Shown: positions 24,448-34,922, numbered from the stretch's first letter. The stretch is DNA of 64,000 nt from an uncultured bacterium (GCA_903870275.1 CAIQCK010000012.1:1-64000), one strand, 5' to 3'. Translations and numbers: made by a program. The notes: generated from the letters alone by a model not told the origin.

Positions 24448-24885
24448 TCAACCTTGCTTGAGTTTTCCCGCGTGGACGATCAGCAGCGGGATCATCGAGC
24501 GGTGGCGGACATGCTCGATGGTACTGCCGTAAAAAAGGTCCGCGAGCAACCGGTGGCCGTGCGTGGTCATCGCGATCAGGTCGCACTGCTCGCGCTTGGC
24601 GGTCTTGAGGATTTCCGCGGGCGGGTCGCCGAGAGCGAGACAAGTCTCGACGGCCAGACCGTGTTTGCGCAACTGTTTCGCCTTTTCGTCGAGATAGGCG
24701 CGGTCCTCGATCATTTCCTGCGATTCGCGGAGCTGGAGCTGGTCATAGTTGCGAGCGGCCCAGCCGTCGGCGACATGGACGAGCAGCAGCTTCGACTTGT
24801 GAAGCTTCGCCAGTTCGGCGATGTGCGGCAGCAGGCTTTTGTCGGCCTGGCCGTTTTCCAACGCAACGAGGATTTTCTGATACAT
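24448..24885 (-). CDS. Universal stress protein (UspA family)
   Basis: 145 residues from the ATG at 24885, which has AGGAG 5 nt upstream; the longer frame lacks such a signal. The single Usp domain begins YQKILVALENGQADKSLLPH and ends with MTTHGHRLLADLFYGSTIEHVRH, the ATP-binding-type loop in a partly degenerate form. Usp proteins bind ATP or AMP and help survival of stress. It lies about 70 nt downstream of the Nramp transporter on the same strand and probably belongs to its transcript, which links it to metal or redox stress. Confidence 0.85.
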   Translation of the reverse strand: MYQKILVALENGQADKSLLPHIAELAKLHKSKLLLVHVADGWAARNYDQLQLRESQEMIEDRAYLDEKAKQLRKHGLAVETCLALGDPPAEILKTAKREQCDLIAMTTHGHRLLADLFYGSTIEHVRHRSMIPLLIVHAGKLKQG

Positions 24886-24956
24886 AACATCTCCTATTCC
24901 GGCGGCAGCCTGATCCATTTACTAACGTCGAAAAACCCACCGTACTTTTTCATGTC

Positions 24957-26378
24957 TCAATGCCCCACAATGATGCGCCACGCCTGTTTGATCGATTCGG
25001 GCAGGCCGTAAATATTCATCGCCGTGATCAACAGCGCGCTGGCCCAGCCGGCGATTGTCAGGAACCAGCCGTTGGCCCATTGACCCATTTTGCTGCGCGA
25101 GCAAGTGAAGTGCAGCAGCGGGAACATGGCGAAGGGCAGTTGCAACGCGAGCACGACCTGGCTGAGGTTGATCAGATCGGTGACGCTGCTGTCGCCGCGG
25201 AGGCCAACAATGGCGATGGCCGGCACGACCGCAACGGTGCGGGTGATCATCCGCCGCAGCCACGGACGGATGCGCCAGTGCATGAAACCTTCCATCACCA
25301 CCTGCCCGGCCAGCGTGCCGGTGATGGTGCTGCTTTGCCCGCTGGCCAGCAGCGCCACGGCGAACAAGGTGCTGGCCGCCGTCGTCCCCAGCAACGGCGC
25401 CAGGGTCAGGTAGGCGACGCGAATCCAGTCGCTGTCCGGGCTGAAGCTGACCACCTGGCCGCCCGCCACGGTCACGCTCTGCTTGCCGTAGAAAACCATC
25501 GCCGCCAGGACGAGGATGGCCGCGTTGACCACGAATGCGATGGTCAGCGCGACGGTGGCGTCAATGGCGTTGAACCGGATGGCCCGGCGGACCGACTTCG
25601 GCTCGGTGCGGTCGAATTTGCGGGACTGCACCAGCGCCGAGTGCAGGTAGAGATTGTGCGGCATGACGGTCGCGCCAATCATGCCGATGGCCACGTAGAG
25701 CATCCCGGTCTGGGACAGGTTGGGCACCACCAGCGCCCGGCCCATCTCCAGAAAATCCGGGTGGGTGGTCTGCGGCAGCACGAAAATCTCGATGCAGTAG
25801 CAACCGCCGATGGTCGCCACCAACACCGACACGACCGCCTCGATCATCCGCATGCCCATCCCTTGCAAGGCCAGCAGCAACAGCACGTCAAAGGCGGTGA
25901 TGATCACCGCCCAAAACAGCGGGATGTGAAACAACAGGTTGATGGCCACGGCGCTGCCCAGCACCTCGGCCAAGTCGCATGCTCCGATGGCCAGCTCGCA
26001 CATCAGCCAGTTGGGCCACCGGCTCCACGCCGGATACCAGTCGCGCATGCACTGGGCCAGATCCTTGCCGGTGACCACGCCCAGCCGGGCCGCCATCACT
26101 TGGAGAAAGATTGCCATGAGGCTGGCCAGGCCAATGACCCACAGCAGCCCGTACTTGAACTGCGCGCCGCCAGCGAGATCGGTGCCCCAATTGCCCGGGT
26201 CCATGTAGCCAACGCTGACCAGAATCGCCGGCCCGACGAACGCCCGCCACTGCTGCCAGAAGCCCGCCTCGTGATGCGGCACCGCGACGGAACCGTGCAC
26301 CTCTTCCAGCGACACGTGGTTCTCCGACTCGGGCGTCGGCACACCCGGAGAGGGTTGGTTGGTCGAGTGATTCTTCAT
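24957..26378 (-). CDS. mntH: Nramp-family divalent metal transporter
   Basis: A 473-residue inner-membrane protein with 11 or so hydrophobic segments. The metal site is intact: VGYMDPGNWGTD in TM1 and IGATVMPHNLYLHSALVQ in TM6 (DPGN and MPH), the residues that bind Mn2+ or Fe2+. Nramp proteins import Mn2+/Fe2+ with protons. The N-terminal 45 residues are hydrophilic. TTGACA with a TATTTC -10 lies about 30 nt upstream (26411-26437). Followed by uspA. Confidence 0.9.
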   Translation of the reverse strand: MKNHSTNQPSPGVPTPESENHVSLEEVHGSVAVPHHEAGFWQQWRAFVGPAILVSVGYMDPGNWGTDLAGGAQFKYGLLWVIGLASLMAIFLQVMAARLGVVTGKDLAQCMRDWYPAWSRWPNWLMCELAIGACDLAEVLGSAVAINLLFHIPLFWAVIITAFDVLLLLALQGMGMRMIEAVVSVLVATIGGCYCIEIFVLPQTTHPDFLEMGRALVVPNLSQTGMLYVAIGMIGATVMPHNLYLHSALVQSRKFDRTEPKSVRRAIRFNAIDATVALTIAFVVNAAILVLAAMVFYGKQSVTVAGGQVVSFSPDSDWIRVAYLTLAPLLGTTAASTLFAVALLASGQSSTITGTLAGQVVMEGFMHWRIRPWLRRMITRTVAVVPAIAIVGLRGDSSVTDLINLSQVVLALQLPFAMFPLLHFTCSRSKMGQWANGWFLTIAGWASALLITAMNIYGLPESIKQAWRIIVGH

Positions 26379-26410
26379 GGGTCACGGCGCCGCGATGGCG
26401 CGCTTCTGAC

Positions 26411-26437
26411 GAAATACCCGCATGCGTCCTTTGTCAA
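26411..26437 (-). promoter_or_regulatory. Promoter TTGACA-N15-TATTTC before the Nramp gene
   Basis: On the minus strand TTGACA (26437-26432) and TATTTC (26416-26411) are separated by 15 nt, about 32 nt before the ATG at 26378. The spacing is short and the -10 is weak. I saw no MntR-like or Mn-riboswitch signature in the 80-nt spacer. Confidence 0.4.
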
Positions 26438-26461
26438 ATCAACAAACCCCACGGCCGTCGC

Positions 26462-27664
<1,203 letters not shown>

Positions 27665-27742
27665 GTCTCGACCGCCATGGTGCCAATTCCCCGGTCTCGC
27701 GCCAGCAAAATCGGATGCCCTGGCTGCGGCCGGACCGGATCG

Positions 27743-30700
27743 TCAGGCCGTCGGCGTTTCGGGCGTGACCGTTTCCGGCGCCTTGGTTTCGAAAAGCGGA
27801 TAGAGCAGCGGCAAGATGAACAGCGTCAACAGCGTCGAGGTCACCAATCCGCCGATGATCGCCACCGCAAACGGCCGCGAGGTCTCCGCGCCGACGCCGT
27901 GCGAGAGCGCAGCGGGCAGCAGGCCGAACATCGCCATCGCCGACGTCATCGTCACCTGCCGCAGGCGCGAGCGGCCACCTTCCTTGACGGCTTCGATCTG
28001 AGTCTTGCCGAGAGCGCGCAGGTCGCGGATGCGTTCCACCAGCAACACGCCGTTTTGAATCGAGACTCCAAAGACTGCGATCAGGCCCATCATTGCCGAG
28101 ACGGAAAGGTAAAGGCCGGCGCTCGCCAGTCCCAGCAAACCGCCGACGGCGGCAAACGGCACGTTGAGCAGGATTAGCAGCGCCATCCGCCCGGAGTCGA
28201 ACGCGGTGAAGAGCAGGAAGAAAATGGCCAGGAACGTGATGGGCACGACGATCAGCAGCCGGCTTACTGCGCGCTGCTGGTTTTCAAACGAGCCGGTCCA
28301 TTGCAACCGGTAGCCCGGCGGCATCGGCGCGGCGGCGGCGACTTTTTTCTGCGCTTCGCCGACCACGGAACCGAGGTCGCGGTCGCGGACGGAAAATTTC
28401 ACCGCGATCCGCCGGACGTTTTCCTCGCGGTAGATGCGATCGAATCCGGCCCGAACGCGGATGGCGGCCAGCCCGCCGAGCGTCAACTTCTCGCCCGCGC
28501 CGCCTTGCACGGGAATGTCACGGATCAGTTCAATGTTGGAGACCGACGCGGCCGGCAGTTTGACCACGAGATCGAACGAGCGGCCGTTGTCCTCCTTGAC
28601 CTGTGTGGCGACCGAGCCGCCGAACGCCGTCTCGACCACCGACTGCACGTCGTTCATCGCCAGCCCGGCGCGCGCGATGGCGTCGCGGTCCACTTCGATC
28701 TGCACTTGCGACTGGCCGAGCAGTTCCTCCGCGCCGACGTCGTAAGCGCCCGGCACGGTCTTGACCACGGCGGCGACACGGTCGGCCAGTTCCTGCAACC
28801 GGGTCGGATCGTCGCCGAAAATCTTGATGCCCAGTTCGCCTTTGATGCCGGAGACGGCTTCGTTGACGTTGTCCTCGATATACTGGCTGAAAAGGAAATC
28901 CACGCCGGGAATCGCCGCCAGCTTGCCGTTCATCGCCGCGACGAGGCCGTCGCGCTCGCTCGCGGTGCTCCATTGCTCGCGCGGCCTGAGGTCCACGTAA
29001 AGCTCGACGGTGTCGAAGCCGTTGACGTCTGTGCCGTCGTCGGGCCTCCCGAGTTGGCTGACCACCGATTTGACTTCGGGGAATGATGAGAGCGTCTCGC
29101 GAATCCTGACGACAACGCGATTGGCTTCGGTGGGCGAGATGGACTTCGGCATGGTGGCACGCACCCAGAGCGCGCCCTCGTCGAGCTTCGGCAAAAACTC
29201 CGTGCCGATCAGGTGCAGCGTGACGCCGCCGACGGCGAGGCAGCCCGCCGCGCAGAGCATCACCGGCCAACGGAATTTCAACGTGAGGTCCTGCAACGGC
29301 GTGTAAATCCGGTTCAGCCAGCGCACTAGCCACGGCTCGTGACCGGCGGCGTGTTTTTCGAGCGCGAAACTCGCCAGCGCCGGCACCGCGACGATGGCGA
29401 GAATCGTGCCGGCGATCAGCGCGAACGTCAGCGTCAGCGCCATCGGCTTGAAAATGCGGCCCTCGACGCGCTGGAGCGTGAACAGCGGGATGAACGCGGT
29501 GATCAGGATCAGCTTCGAGACAATGATCGGTTTGCCCATGTCAGAGACCGACTCCCGGATCGCGTCGCGTACGGAGAGCGACTTGCCGCGCTCGGCGAGG
29601 ATGCGCAGCAGGTCTTCGACGATGACCACCGAGGCGTCCACGATGATGCCGAAGTCAATCGCACCCATGGAAATCAGGTTCGCCGGGATGCCGCGCCAGT
29701 CCAGCAGCATGAACGCGCCCAGCAGCGACAGCGGCACCACCGCCGCCACCACCAGCGCGGAGCGGAAGTTGCCGAAACCGAGATAGACCAGCAGCACCGC
29801 CAGCACCAGCCCGATGCCGATGAGCATGTTCTCGCGCACCGTGTGCAGCGTGCGGTCAATCAATTCGGTGCGGTCATAGATCGTGTTCAACCGGACGCCG
29901 GGCGGCAGGGCGTGCTTGTTGATCCCATCCACTTTCGCTTCGATGCGCTTGAGGCCGTCCAGCGGGTTCTCCCCTCGGCGCAGCAACACGATGCCTTCGA
30001 CCACGTCGTTTTCATCCGCGTCGCTGAACTTTTTGCCGGCGGCGGGCACGGTCAGGCCAACGCGCCCAAGCCGGAGCTGGTGGCCGACGGTCACCGTGCC
30101 GACATCGCCGATGGTGATCGGCTTGCCGTTGCGCGTCACCACGGCGATGCGCTCGATGTCACGCAGATCGCGCACGAGGCCGATGCCGCGGACGATATAA
30201 ATTTGCGGGCCGTGTTCGATATAAGCGCCGCCGGCGTTGCGGTTGCCGTTGGAAAGGGCGTCGAAGACCTGGTGCAGTGCGATGTCGTAACTCTTGAGTT
30301 TCAACGGGTCCACCAGCACCTGATACTGCTTCGTCGGCCCGCCGAAACCGACCACGTCCACGACGCCGGGCACGGTGCGCAACTCGCGCTCGACCACCCA
30401 ATCCTCCAGCGACCGCAGTTCGGTGGACGGAAAACCCTTCGGCGCGCGCAACGTATAGCGGTAGACCTCGCCCACCGCGGTCGAGTCCGGCGAAATGGAC
30501 GCCTGCGCGCCCGCGGGAAGGTTGACCTGTTGCAGCAGTTGAACGACCTGGTTGCGGCAATAGGCGTTGTCGGCGTCGTCCTCGAAGGTGATCGTGACCT
30601 GCGACAATCCGAACAACGACACCGAGCGCAGCGCGACGCGCTTGGGGATGCTGTTCATCTGGTTTTCGACAGGGATGGTGACAAACTTCTCGACCTCCTC

Positions 30701-30871
30701 GGTGGCGTGACCGGGCCAGAGGGTGATGACCTGTGCCTGGACGTTGGTGACATCCGGATACGCCTCCACCGGCAGCCGCAGGAACGCCATGACGCCGGCG
30801 AAGATGAAGAACCCCAGCAGCGCCAGCACCAGCGCGCGATGTCGCAGGACATAGGTGGTCAGCGTGCGCAT
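27743..30871 (-). CDS. czcA: HME-RND heavy-metal efflux permease (CzcA/CusA family)
   Basis: A 1042-residue inner-membrane proton antiporter with the standard RND layout: one TM near the N-terminus, a large periplasmic loop, six TMs, a second loop and five more TMs. In TM4 the sequence IDFGIIVDASVVIVEDLL keeps the Asp-Asp-Glu pattern (DFGxxVDxxVVxxE) of the divalent-cation (Zn/Co/Ni/Cd) subgroup and not the methionine-rich CusA pattern. The ATG overlaps the adaptor stop by one base (TAATG). It is the last gene of a C-B-A operon. Confidence 0.92.
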   Translation of the reverse strand: MRTLTTYVLRHRALVLALLGFFIFAGVMAFLRLPVEAYPDVTNVQAQVITLWPGHATEEVEKFVTIPVENQMNSIPKRVALRSVSLFGLSQVTITFEDDADNAYCRNQVVQLLQQVNLPAGAQASISPDSTAVGEVYRYTLRAPKGFPSTELRSLEDWVVERELRTVPGVVDVVGFGGPTKQYQVLVDPLKLKSYDIALHQVFDALSNGNRNAGGAYIEHGPQIYIVRGIGLVRDLRDIERIAVVTRNGKPITIGDVGTVTVGHQLRLGRVGLTVPAAGKKFSDADENDVVEGIVLLRRGENPLDGLKRIEAKVDGINKHALPPGVRLNTIYDRTELIDRTLHTVRENMLIGIGLVLAVLLVYLGFGNFRSALVVAAVVPLSLLGAFMLLDWRGIPANLISMGAIDFGIIVDASVVIVEDLLRILAERGKSLSVRDAIRESVSDMGKPIIVSKLILITAFIPLFTLQRVEGRIFKPMALTLTFALIAGTILAIVAVPALASFALEKHAAGHEPWLVRWLNRIYTPLQDLTLKFRWPVMLCAAGCLAVGGVTLHLIGTEFLPKLDEGALWVRATMPKSISPTEANRVVVRIRETLSSFPEVKSVVSQLGRPDDGTDVNGFDTVELYVDLRPREQWSTASERDGLVAAMNGKLAAIPGVDFLFSQYIEDNVNEAVSGIKGELGIKIFGDDPTRLQELADRVAAVVKTVPGAYDVGAEELLGQSQVQIEVDRDAIARAGLAMNDVQSVVETAFGGSVATQVKEDNGRSFDLVVKLPAASVSNIELIRDIPVQGGAGEKLTLGGLAAIRVRAGFDRIYREENVRRIAVKFSVRDRDLGSVVGEAQKKVAAAAPMPPGYRLQWTGSFENQQRAVSRLLIVVPITFLAIFFLLFTAFDSGRMALLILLNVPFAAVGGLLGLASAGLYLSVSAMMGLIAVFGVSIQNGVLLVERIRDLRALGKTQIEAVKEGGRSRLRQVTMTSAMAMFGLLPAALSHGVGAETSRPFAVAIIGGLVTSTLLTLFILPLLYPLFETKAPETVTPETPTA

Positions 30872-32031
30872 TACTGTCCTTGCTGCGAATCGAGGATGTT
30901 CTGCAACAACAGGCAGCCTTCCGTCACCACGCGATGGCCGGGCGCAAGACCCTGCGTCACCAAAACCCTGCCGTCGTATTCCTCGCCCACCGTCACCGGG
31001 CGTTTCGCGTAGCGGCCCGGCGCCTCTTCGACGAAAACGAAGTATTTGTCGCCGAGCGCAAACACCGCCTTGGACGGCACACCGACGCCAGCAGCCATCG
31101 CGCTGGTGTTGTCAATCTCCACCGTCACATACATCTCCGATTTCAGCAGCCGCTGCCGGTTGTCCACCACGCCGCGGGCCTTGACGATGCGCGTGAGAGG
31201 GTCGAGCGAGTCGCCGACGACCTCCAGACGGCCTTCAAACGTTTTGTCGGGATACGCATTGGAGCGGATGATCAGTTTTTGACCGGCCTTGATTTTCGAA
31301 ATGGCGGATTCCGGCATGTCGAGCCGCACCCACATCTTTGCCGGGTCGGTGACGACGAAATGCGGCGCGAAATACTCCGGCGCGTTGGCGAGCATCTGGT
31401 CGGAGCGGATTTCCTGGCCCGGGCTGACGTTGCGTTCCGTGACGGTGCCGCCGAGGGGCGTGATCAGATGATACAGGCCGTCCACGAAATTCGTGTTGCC
31501 GCCGTAGAGTGCCAGCCGCGCCGCCGCGCGCTGGTTTTCAAACACCGCCGCCTCCTGGTCCGCTTTCGCCGAAAGCAAATCCTTCTCCGCCGCCGCGCCG
31601 TTCTTGAACAACTCCTGCACGCGCGACAGGGTGCGTTCCTTCAACGCCAGGTCGCTCGCGGCCTTGCGCGCGTCGGCCTGCGCCTGGCCGTAGTCCGGCG
31701 AGTCGAGCAGCGCCAGGTCGGCGCCCTTGGCCACCGGCTGGCCGATGTCCACCACCACGCGCCGCACGCGGCCGGCGACCGGCGAGAAGACGCGCACCGT
31801 CACGTTGTCGTCCCACGCCAGACGGCCCGTAAAATGCAGCATCGAATCCCTGCGCGGCTCGGCCGGCGCGATCGTCAGCATGGCGATCTGCGGCGAGTTG
31901 GCCGGCAAAATCACCTTGTCGCCTTCCACGCGCGGCGTTGGCGGCGGCGGCGCGGCCGGTTGTTTCTCGCCGTGACATCCGGCAAGCAAGGCGGACGAGA
32001 CCAGCAACAGCGAACAGACGGTCGTTTTCAT
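30871..32031 (-). CDS. czcB: RND periplasmic adaptor lipoprotein (CzcB/CusB family)
   Basis: 386 residues. The signal peptide ends in a lipobox (SSALLAGC) so the protein should be anchored by a lipid at Cys19. A lipoyl/barrel-sandwich hybrid (FSPVAGRVRRVVVDIGQPVAKG ... LITPLGGTVTERNVSPGQEI) brackets a coiled-coil hairpin (KAASDLALKERTLSRVQELF), followed by a beta barrel and membrane-proximal domain. It links the inner-membrane pump to the TolC-like channel. It overlaps the channel gene by 4 bp (ATGA) and the pump gene by 1 bp. Confidence 0.9.
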   Translation of the reverse strand: MKTTVCSLLLVSSALLAGCHGEKQPAAPPPPTPRVEGDKVILPANSPQIAMLTIAPAEPRRDSMLHFTGRLAWDDNVTVRVFSPVAGRVRRVVVDIGQPVAKGADLALLDSPDYGQAQADARKAASDLALKERTLSRVQELFKNGAAAEKDLLSAKADQEAAVFENQRAAARLALYGGNTNFVDGLYHLITPLGGTVTERNVSPGQEIRSDQMLANAPEYFAPHFVVTDPAKMWVRLDMPESAISKIKAGQKLIIRSNAYPDKTFEGRLEVVGDSLDPLTRIVKARGVVDNRQRLLKSEMYVTVEIDNTSAMAAGVGVPSKAVFALGDKYFVFVEEAPGRYAKRPVTVGEEYDGRVLVTQGLAPGHRVVTEGCLLLQNILDSQQGQ

Positions 32032-33296
32032 TTGGCGGGTTTTGGAACTTCCATCGTCGCGAGCGACGCTTTCAGCGCGGCGGCGGTCACGGCGGAGTCG
32101 GCGGCGGCTTGCGCGGCGGCGACGCGAACGTCGTTGTCGTCGCGCTCAGCCGACAGCAAATCCAGCAGCGACGCGCCGCCCTTGGCGTAGGCGAAGGCCA
32201 TCGTCTTGCGAATCTGCTCCGATTTGGGCCGGATGCTTTCGCGGTAACGGCGCCACCGCTTTGCCGCGTCGTCGTAGGCGAGTTGCGCCACGGCGATGTC
32301 GGCCACGGCCTGTGCGCGCGCCTTCTCGTAGGCGATGCGCGCTTGGTCGCGCGCCGCCTGCGCCGCGAGAATGTTGCCGCGGTTCTGGTTCCAGATCGGC
32401 AGCGGGAAGCTGACGCCAAAGCCCATGGTCTGCGGCGTGTCGGGCGGTTGGTGTTCGTATTGCGCCATGATCGTTGGATCGGGGATGCGATAGGCTTTTT
32501 GCAGGCGCAGGTCCGCCTCGGCTTTTTGCATCGCCGCTTCCGCCGCGACGACGTCGGGCCGCGCGTCGCCGGTGTCGTTCATGCCCGCCGGCGGCACCGG
32601 GGCGCAAAGCGTTTCCAGCTTGTCGTTCAACGTCACGTTGCCCTTGGGCCGCGGCACGCCGAGCAGGACCTCCAGCGCGACGCGCGCCTGCGCCGCGGCG
32701 GCCTTCGCCGTTTGGGCGTTCAACTCGAACTGCTCGGCCGCGATTTCGATCCGGTTCCTGTCCGAACTGGAAATGTCGCCGGCCTTGAGCCGCAACTCGG
32801 CGATCTTCGCCTCCTGCCGCAACGTGCCGGCGGATTGCAGAAGGATGCGGACGTTCTCCTCCGCCTGCGCGGACGCGACGTAGGCCTTGACCACGGCGGC
32901 GGCGAGCGTGCGCCTGGCGTCCAACAGCAGCGCGCGCGCGTTTTCAAAACCGGCGGCGGCGGAGGTTTGCCGGTGACGCCGTTTGCCGCCGATCTCGAAG
33001 AGCTGGTTGATGGCGACGATGGTGTCGTAGCTGCGATCCCACACGCCGTTGCCGCTGGGCGTGGCGCTCGTGTGGTTGTCCATGTTGATGTAAGTTGTGG
33101 ACAACGACAGCGTCGGGTTCGGAAATTCCTTGGAGACGATCTTTTGGGCCGTGGCTGCGTCCACGCCGCTGGCGGCGGCCAGCAGGTCCCAGTTGCGCTC
33201 GAACGCCGCGCGCTGGGCCTCGGCCAAAGAAAGCACACGGGTGTCAGCCCGCGCCGACACGGTTAGCAGTAGAAGGATGGCAGCGACGATTTTCAA
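32028..33296 (-). CDS. czcC: TolC-family outer-membrane efflux channel (CzcC-like)
   Basis: 422 residues starting from a TTG at 33296; no ATG or GTG lies close by that keeps the signal peptide (KIVAAILLLLTVSARAD). Two outer-membrane efflux protein repeats follow, Ala/Gln-rich helices with PNPTLSLSTTYINM and IPDPTIMAQYEHQ. With the adaptor and permease it forms a tripartite metal exporter. A -10 (TATGAT, 33310-33305 on the minus strand) ends 8 nt before the TTG, so the operon is probably transcribed leaderless. The perfect palindrome at 33355-33373 would sit near -67. Confidence 0.9.
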   Translation of the reverse strand: MKIVAAILLLLTVSARADTRVLSLAEAQRAAFERNWDLLAAASGVDAATAQKIVSKEFPNPTLSLSTTYINMDNHTSATPSGNGVWDRSYDTIVAINQLFEIGGKRRHRQTSAAAGFENARALLLDARRTLAAAVVKAYVASAQAEENVRILLQSAGTLRQEAKIAELRLKAGDISSSDRNRIEIAAEQFELNAQTAKAAAAQARVALEVLLGVPRPKGNVTLNDKLETLCAPVPPAGMNDTGDARPDVVAAEAAMQKAEADLRLQKAYRIPDPTIMAQYEHQPPDTPQTMGFGVSFPLPIWNQNRGNILAAQAARDQARIAYEKARAQAVADIAVAQLAYDDAAKRWRRYRESIRPKSEQIRKTMAFAYAKGGASLLDLLSAERDDNDVRVAAAQAAADSAVTAAALKASLATMEVPKPAK

Positions 33297-33304
33297 CCAG
33301 CCGA

Positions 33305-33310
33305 ATCATA
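33305..33310 (-). promoter_or_regulatory. -10 TATGAT of the efflux operon, leaderless
   Basis: TATGAT on the minus strand is a near-consensus -10 ending 8 nt before the TTG start. No recognisable -35 lies 16-18 nt upstream, which fits activator-dependent transcription. Confidence 0.5.
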
Positions 33311-33354
33311 GACTGGAAGCCGGCGACGCTCTATGAGGCCCGACCTAATTTTCC

Positions 33355-33373
33355 TGTAGGACGAAATCCTACA
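33355..33373. promoter_or_regulatory. Palindromic operator candidate TGTAGGA-N5-TCCTACA
   Basis: A perfect 7-bp dyad with a 5-nt spacer, centred about 67 nt upstream of the predicted transcription start of the efflux operon. Position and absence of a -35 suit an activator site. The cognate regulator is not identifiable here. It may also be a promoter element for the SDR direction, but that gene ends here and does not start here. Confidence 0.55.
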
Positions 33374-33411
33374 CGCGATGGCGTGCACTCCTTCAGTTCA
33401 GCCCTTCTCCA

Positions 33412-34269
33412 TTATTTTCGCTGAAGACCGTTCCTGATCCAGTTCCATCCTCGCAGAGGCGAAGAACTGGCGCTGGCTTTGTCGGACCGGTCGAAAAACG
33501 TCTTCGCGCCCCACGCCGCCAGCCGTGGGAAATGGCGGGCGGTGAATGTCATCGCCCGACCTTCGGCGGTGAGCACGACTTCCGGCTGGGGGCGGACCGC
33601 GACGGCCAGCAACCGTCGGGCGACCTCGGTGGGCGACATTGGCTTTTGGAGGCCGTGGTGCCAGCGCGCGCCCCTGACCACCGAGTGTGCAAAAAAATCG
33701 GTGTCCGTGTGGCCCGGACAGAAACAAACGACCTCGATGCCGTCGCCGGCCAGTTCCAATCGCAACGCCTGCGAGAAGCCGCGCACGGCGAACTTCGTGG
33801 CGCTATAGACGCTCGTCATGGGAGTACCGAGATACGCCATCATGGAAGCCACGTTGATGAGCACGCCGCTCCGCTGCCGGCGCATCCGGGGCAACGCCGC
33901 GTGGGTCATGTTCATCACGCCGAGGATGTTGACCTCGACGAAACGGCGCGTTTCCGTTTCTGTCAAATCGTTGAACCTGGCCCAGTGCCCAATGCCGGCG
34001 TTGTTCACAAGAATGTTCACCCGGCCGAACCGCTGCATCGTCAACCGCGCGAGCCGGTCGCATTCCTCGGCTTGCGTCACGTCCGTCGGGACGGCGAGCG
34101 CATGTTCCGGGCCGCCGAGTTTGTCCGCCAGCGCGTCCAACCGCTCGGCCGAGCGGGCGGCCAACGCCACGCGCGCGCCCGCCTGCACAAACGCCGCCGC
34201 CGCCGCCGCGCCAATGCCGCTGGTGGCCCCCGTGATGATGACGACTTTATTTGCGAGCGACGAGGTCAT
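33412..34269 (-). CDS. Short-chain dehydrogenase/reductase
   Basis: A 285-residue cytoplasmic oxidoreductase. The cofactor loop TGATSGIG is at residues about 13-20 and the NNAG motif follows. The catalytic set is Ser in NVASMMAYLG and Tyr/Lys in VYSATKFAVRGF. An Arg after the second strand (LAARSAERLDAL) suggests NADP(H). Classical SDR length with a C-terminal extension of about 30 residues. The substrate is unknown. It runs in the same direction as the efflux operon but ends 116 nt before it, with the operon promoter in between. Confidence 0.88.
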   Translation of the reverse strand: MTSSLANKVVIITGATSGIGAAAAAAFVQAGARVALAARSAERLDALADKLGGPEHALAVPTDVTQAEECDRLARLTMQRFGRVNILVNNAGIGHWARFNDLTETETRRFVEVNILGVMNMTHAALPRMRRQRSGVLINVASMMAYLGTPMTSVYSATKFAVRGFSQALRLELAGDGIEVVCFCPGHTDTDFFAHSVVRGARWHHGLQKPMSPTEVARRLLAVAVRPQPEVVLTAEGRAMTFTARHFPRLAAWGAKTFFDRSDKASASSSPLRGWNWIRNGLQRK

Positions 34270-34546
34270 GTCGTTGAACTGTTCCGGCGACGGCCTGCGA
34301 ACCGTTGCCAGCCGTCGCCCTTATCGCCGCGATGCCCCGAAATCCATACAGTTTTGAATGTTGTCAACGGGGGTTGTCGTTTGCGTGTCCCCCGGGTTTC
34401 CAAATGAATATGGAATGAGGGAACGATCAGTGCCAGCGCCAGCCCTGATCCACAAGAGACGACTGGGTCTTCTGCGCTTGCTGAAGGAGCGCCATCCCCT
34501 CCCTGTCTGTCCCGTGCCGGCACTGATCGGTTCCCTTTGCCGGCCT
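34270..34546. other. 277-nt spacer between pilin copy 1 and the SDR gene
   Basis: I see no coding region. It should hold the SDR promoter (minus strand) and the 3' end of the pilin transcript. No repeat array was recognised. Confidence 0.4.
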
Positions 34547-34747
34547 CTACGAACTGGCCGCCTGGGGCACAGTGGCTGCAATGCCTTGCGATGACATCGT
34601 GCTCTGGACATTGTCGAAGGTGCTCGCGGTCTTGGTGCCCACGGCCTGGACGACAATGATGGCCACGATGGCGATCAACGCCAGCACCAGCCCATACTCC
34701 ACCAGAGATTGCCCGCTCTTCCTTGCTTTCCGAATGAGTGTTTTCAT
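34547..34747 (-). CDS. Flp-family type IVb pilin, copy 1
   Basis: 66 residues from the ATG at 34747 (the longer frame has an implausible N-terminus). The N-terminus MKTLIRKARKSGQSLVEYGL is a class IVb prepilin: short positive leader, then a cleavage site before the hydrophobic stretch VEYGLVLALIAIVAIIVVQA, with the expected Glu and Tyr. The tail KTASTFDNVQSTMSSQG is Ser/Thr-rich. It should be processed by a TadV-type peptidase and assembled by a Tad secretion system, neither of which is in this window. Near-identical to the next gene. Confidence 0.9.
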   Translation of the reverse strand: MKTLIRKARKSGQSLVEYGLVLALIAIVAIIVVQAVGTKTASTFDNVQSTMSSQGIAATVPQAASS

Positions 34748-34792
34748 TTTGTTGTTATGCTCCCTGGCCGCATCCATGCAGTGGCCGCGGCC

Positions 34793-34922
34793 CCTCACCT
34801 TTGCGCTCTCCCCATTCGATAGGGAGAGGGCCTTGTTTTTCTTTGTTATGAGGACGGGACTATTCAGTGAACCGCAATTTTTCCTCTCTCCGTCGGACGG
34901 CGCGAGGGTCGGGGGTGAGATG
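34793..34922. repeat. CCCCTCACC/CTCTCCCC-type repeat between the two pilin genes
   Basis: CCCCTCACCTTTGCGCTCTC continues CCCATTCGATAGGGAGAGGG (34793-34833) and the reverse-type CCTCTCTCC..GCGAGGG..GGGGGTGAGA closes it near 34921. This is the widespread 'CCCTCACCCC..CTCTCCC' interspersed repeat. It falls in the spacer between the tandem pilins and not in a gene. Confidence 0.6.

Noticed and set aside
24448..24643. Upstream extension of hemB through the uspA coding region
   Set aside because: The frame is a shadow of uspA; HemB proteins begin near MSDFGMPQFP and a promoter directly precedes that ATG.
29339..31012. 557-codon plus-strand ORF opposite the RND permease
   Set aside because: Same shadow effect: Asp/His/Arg-rich, no family motif; the minus frame is a full RND permease.
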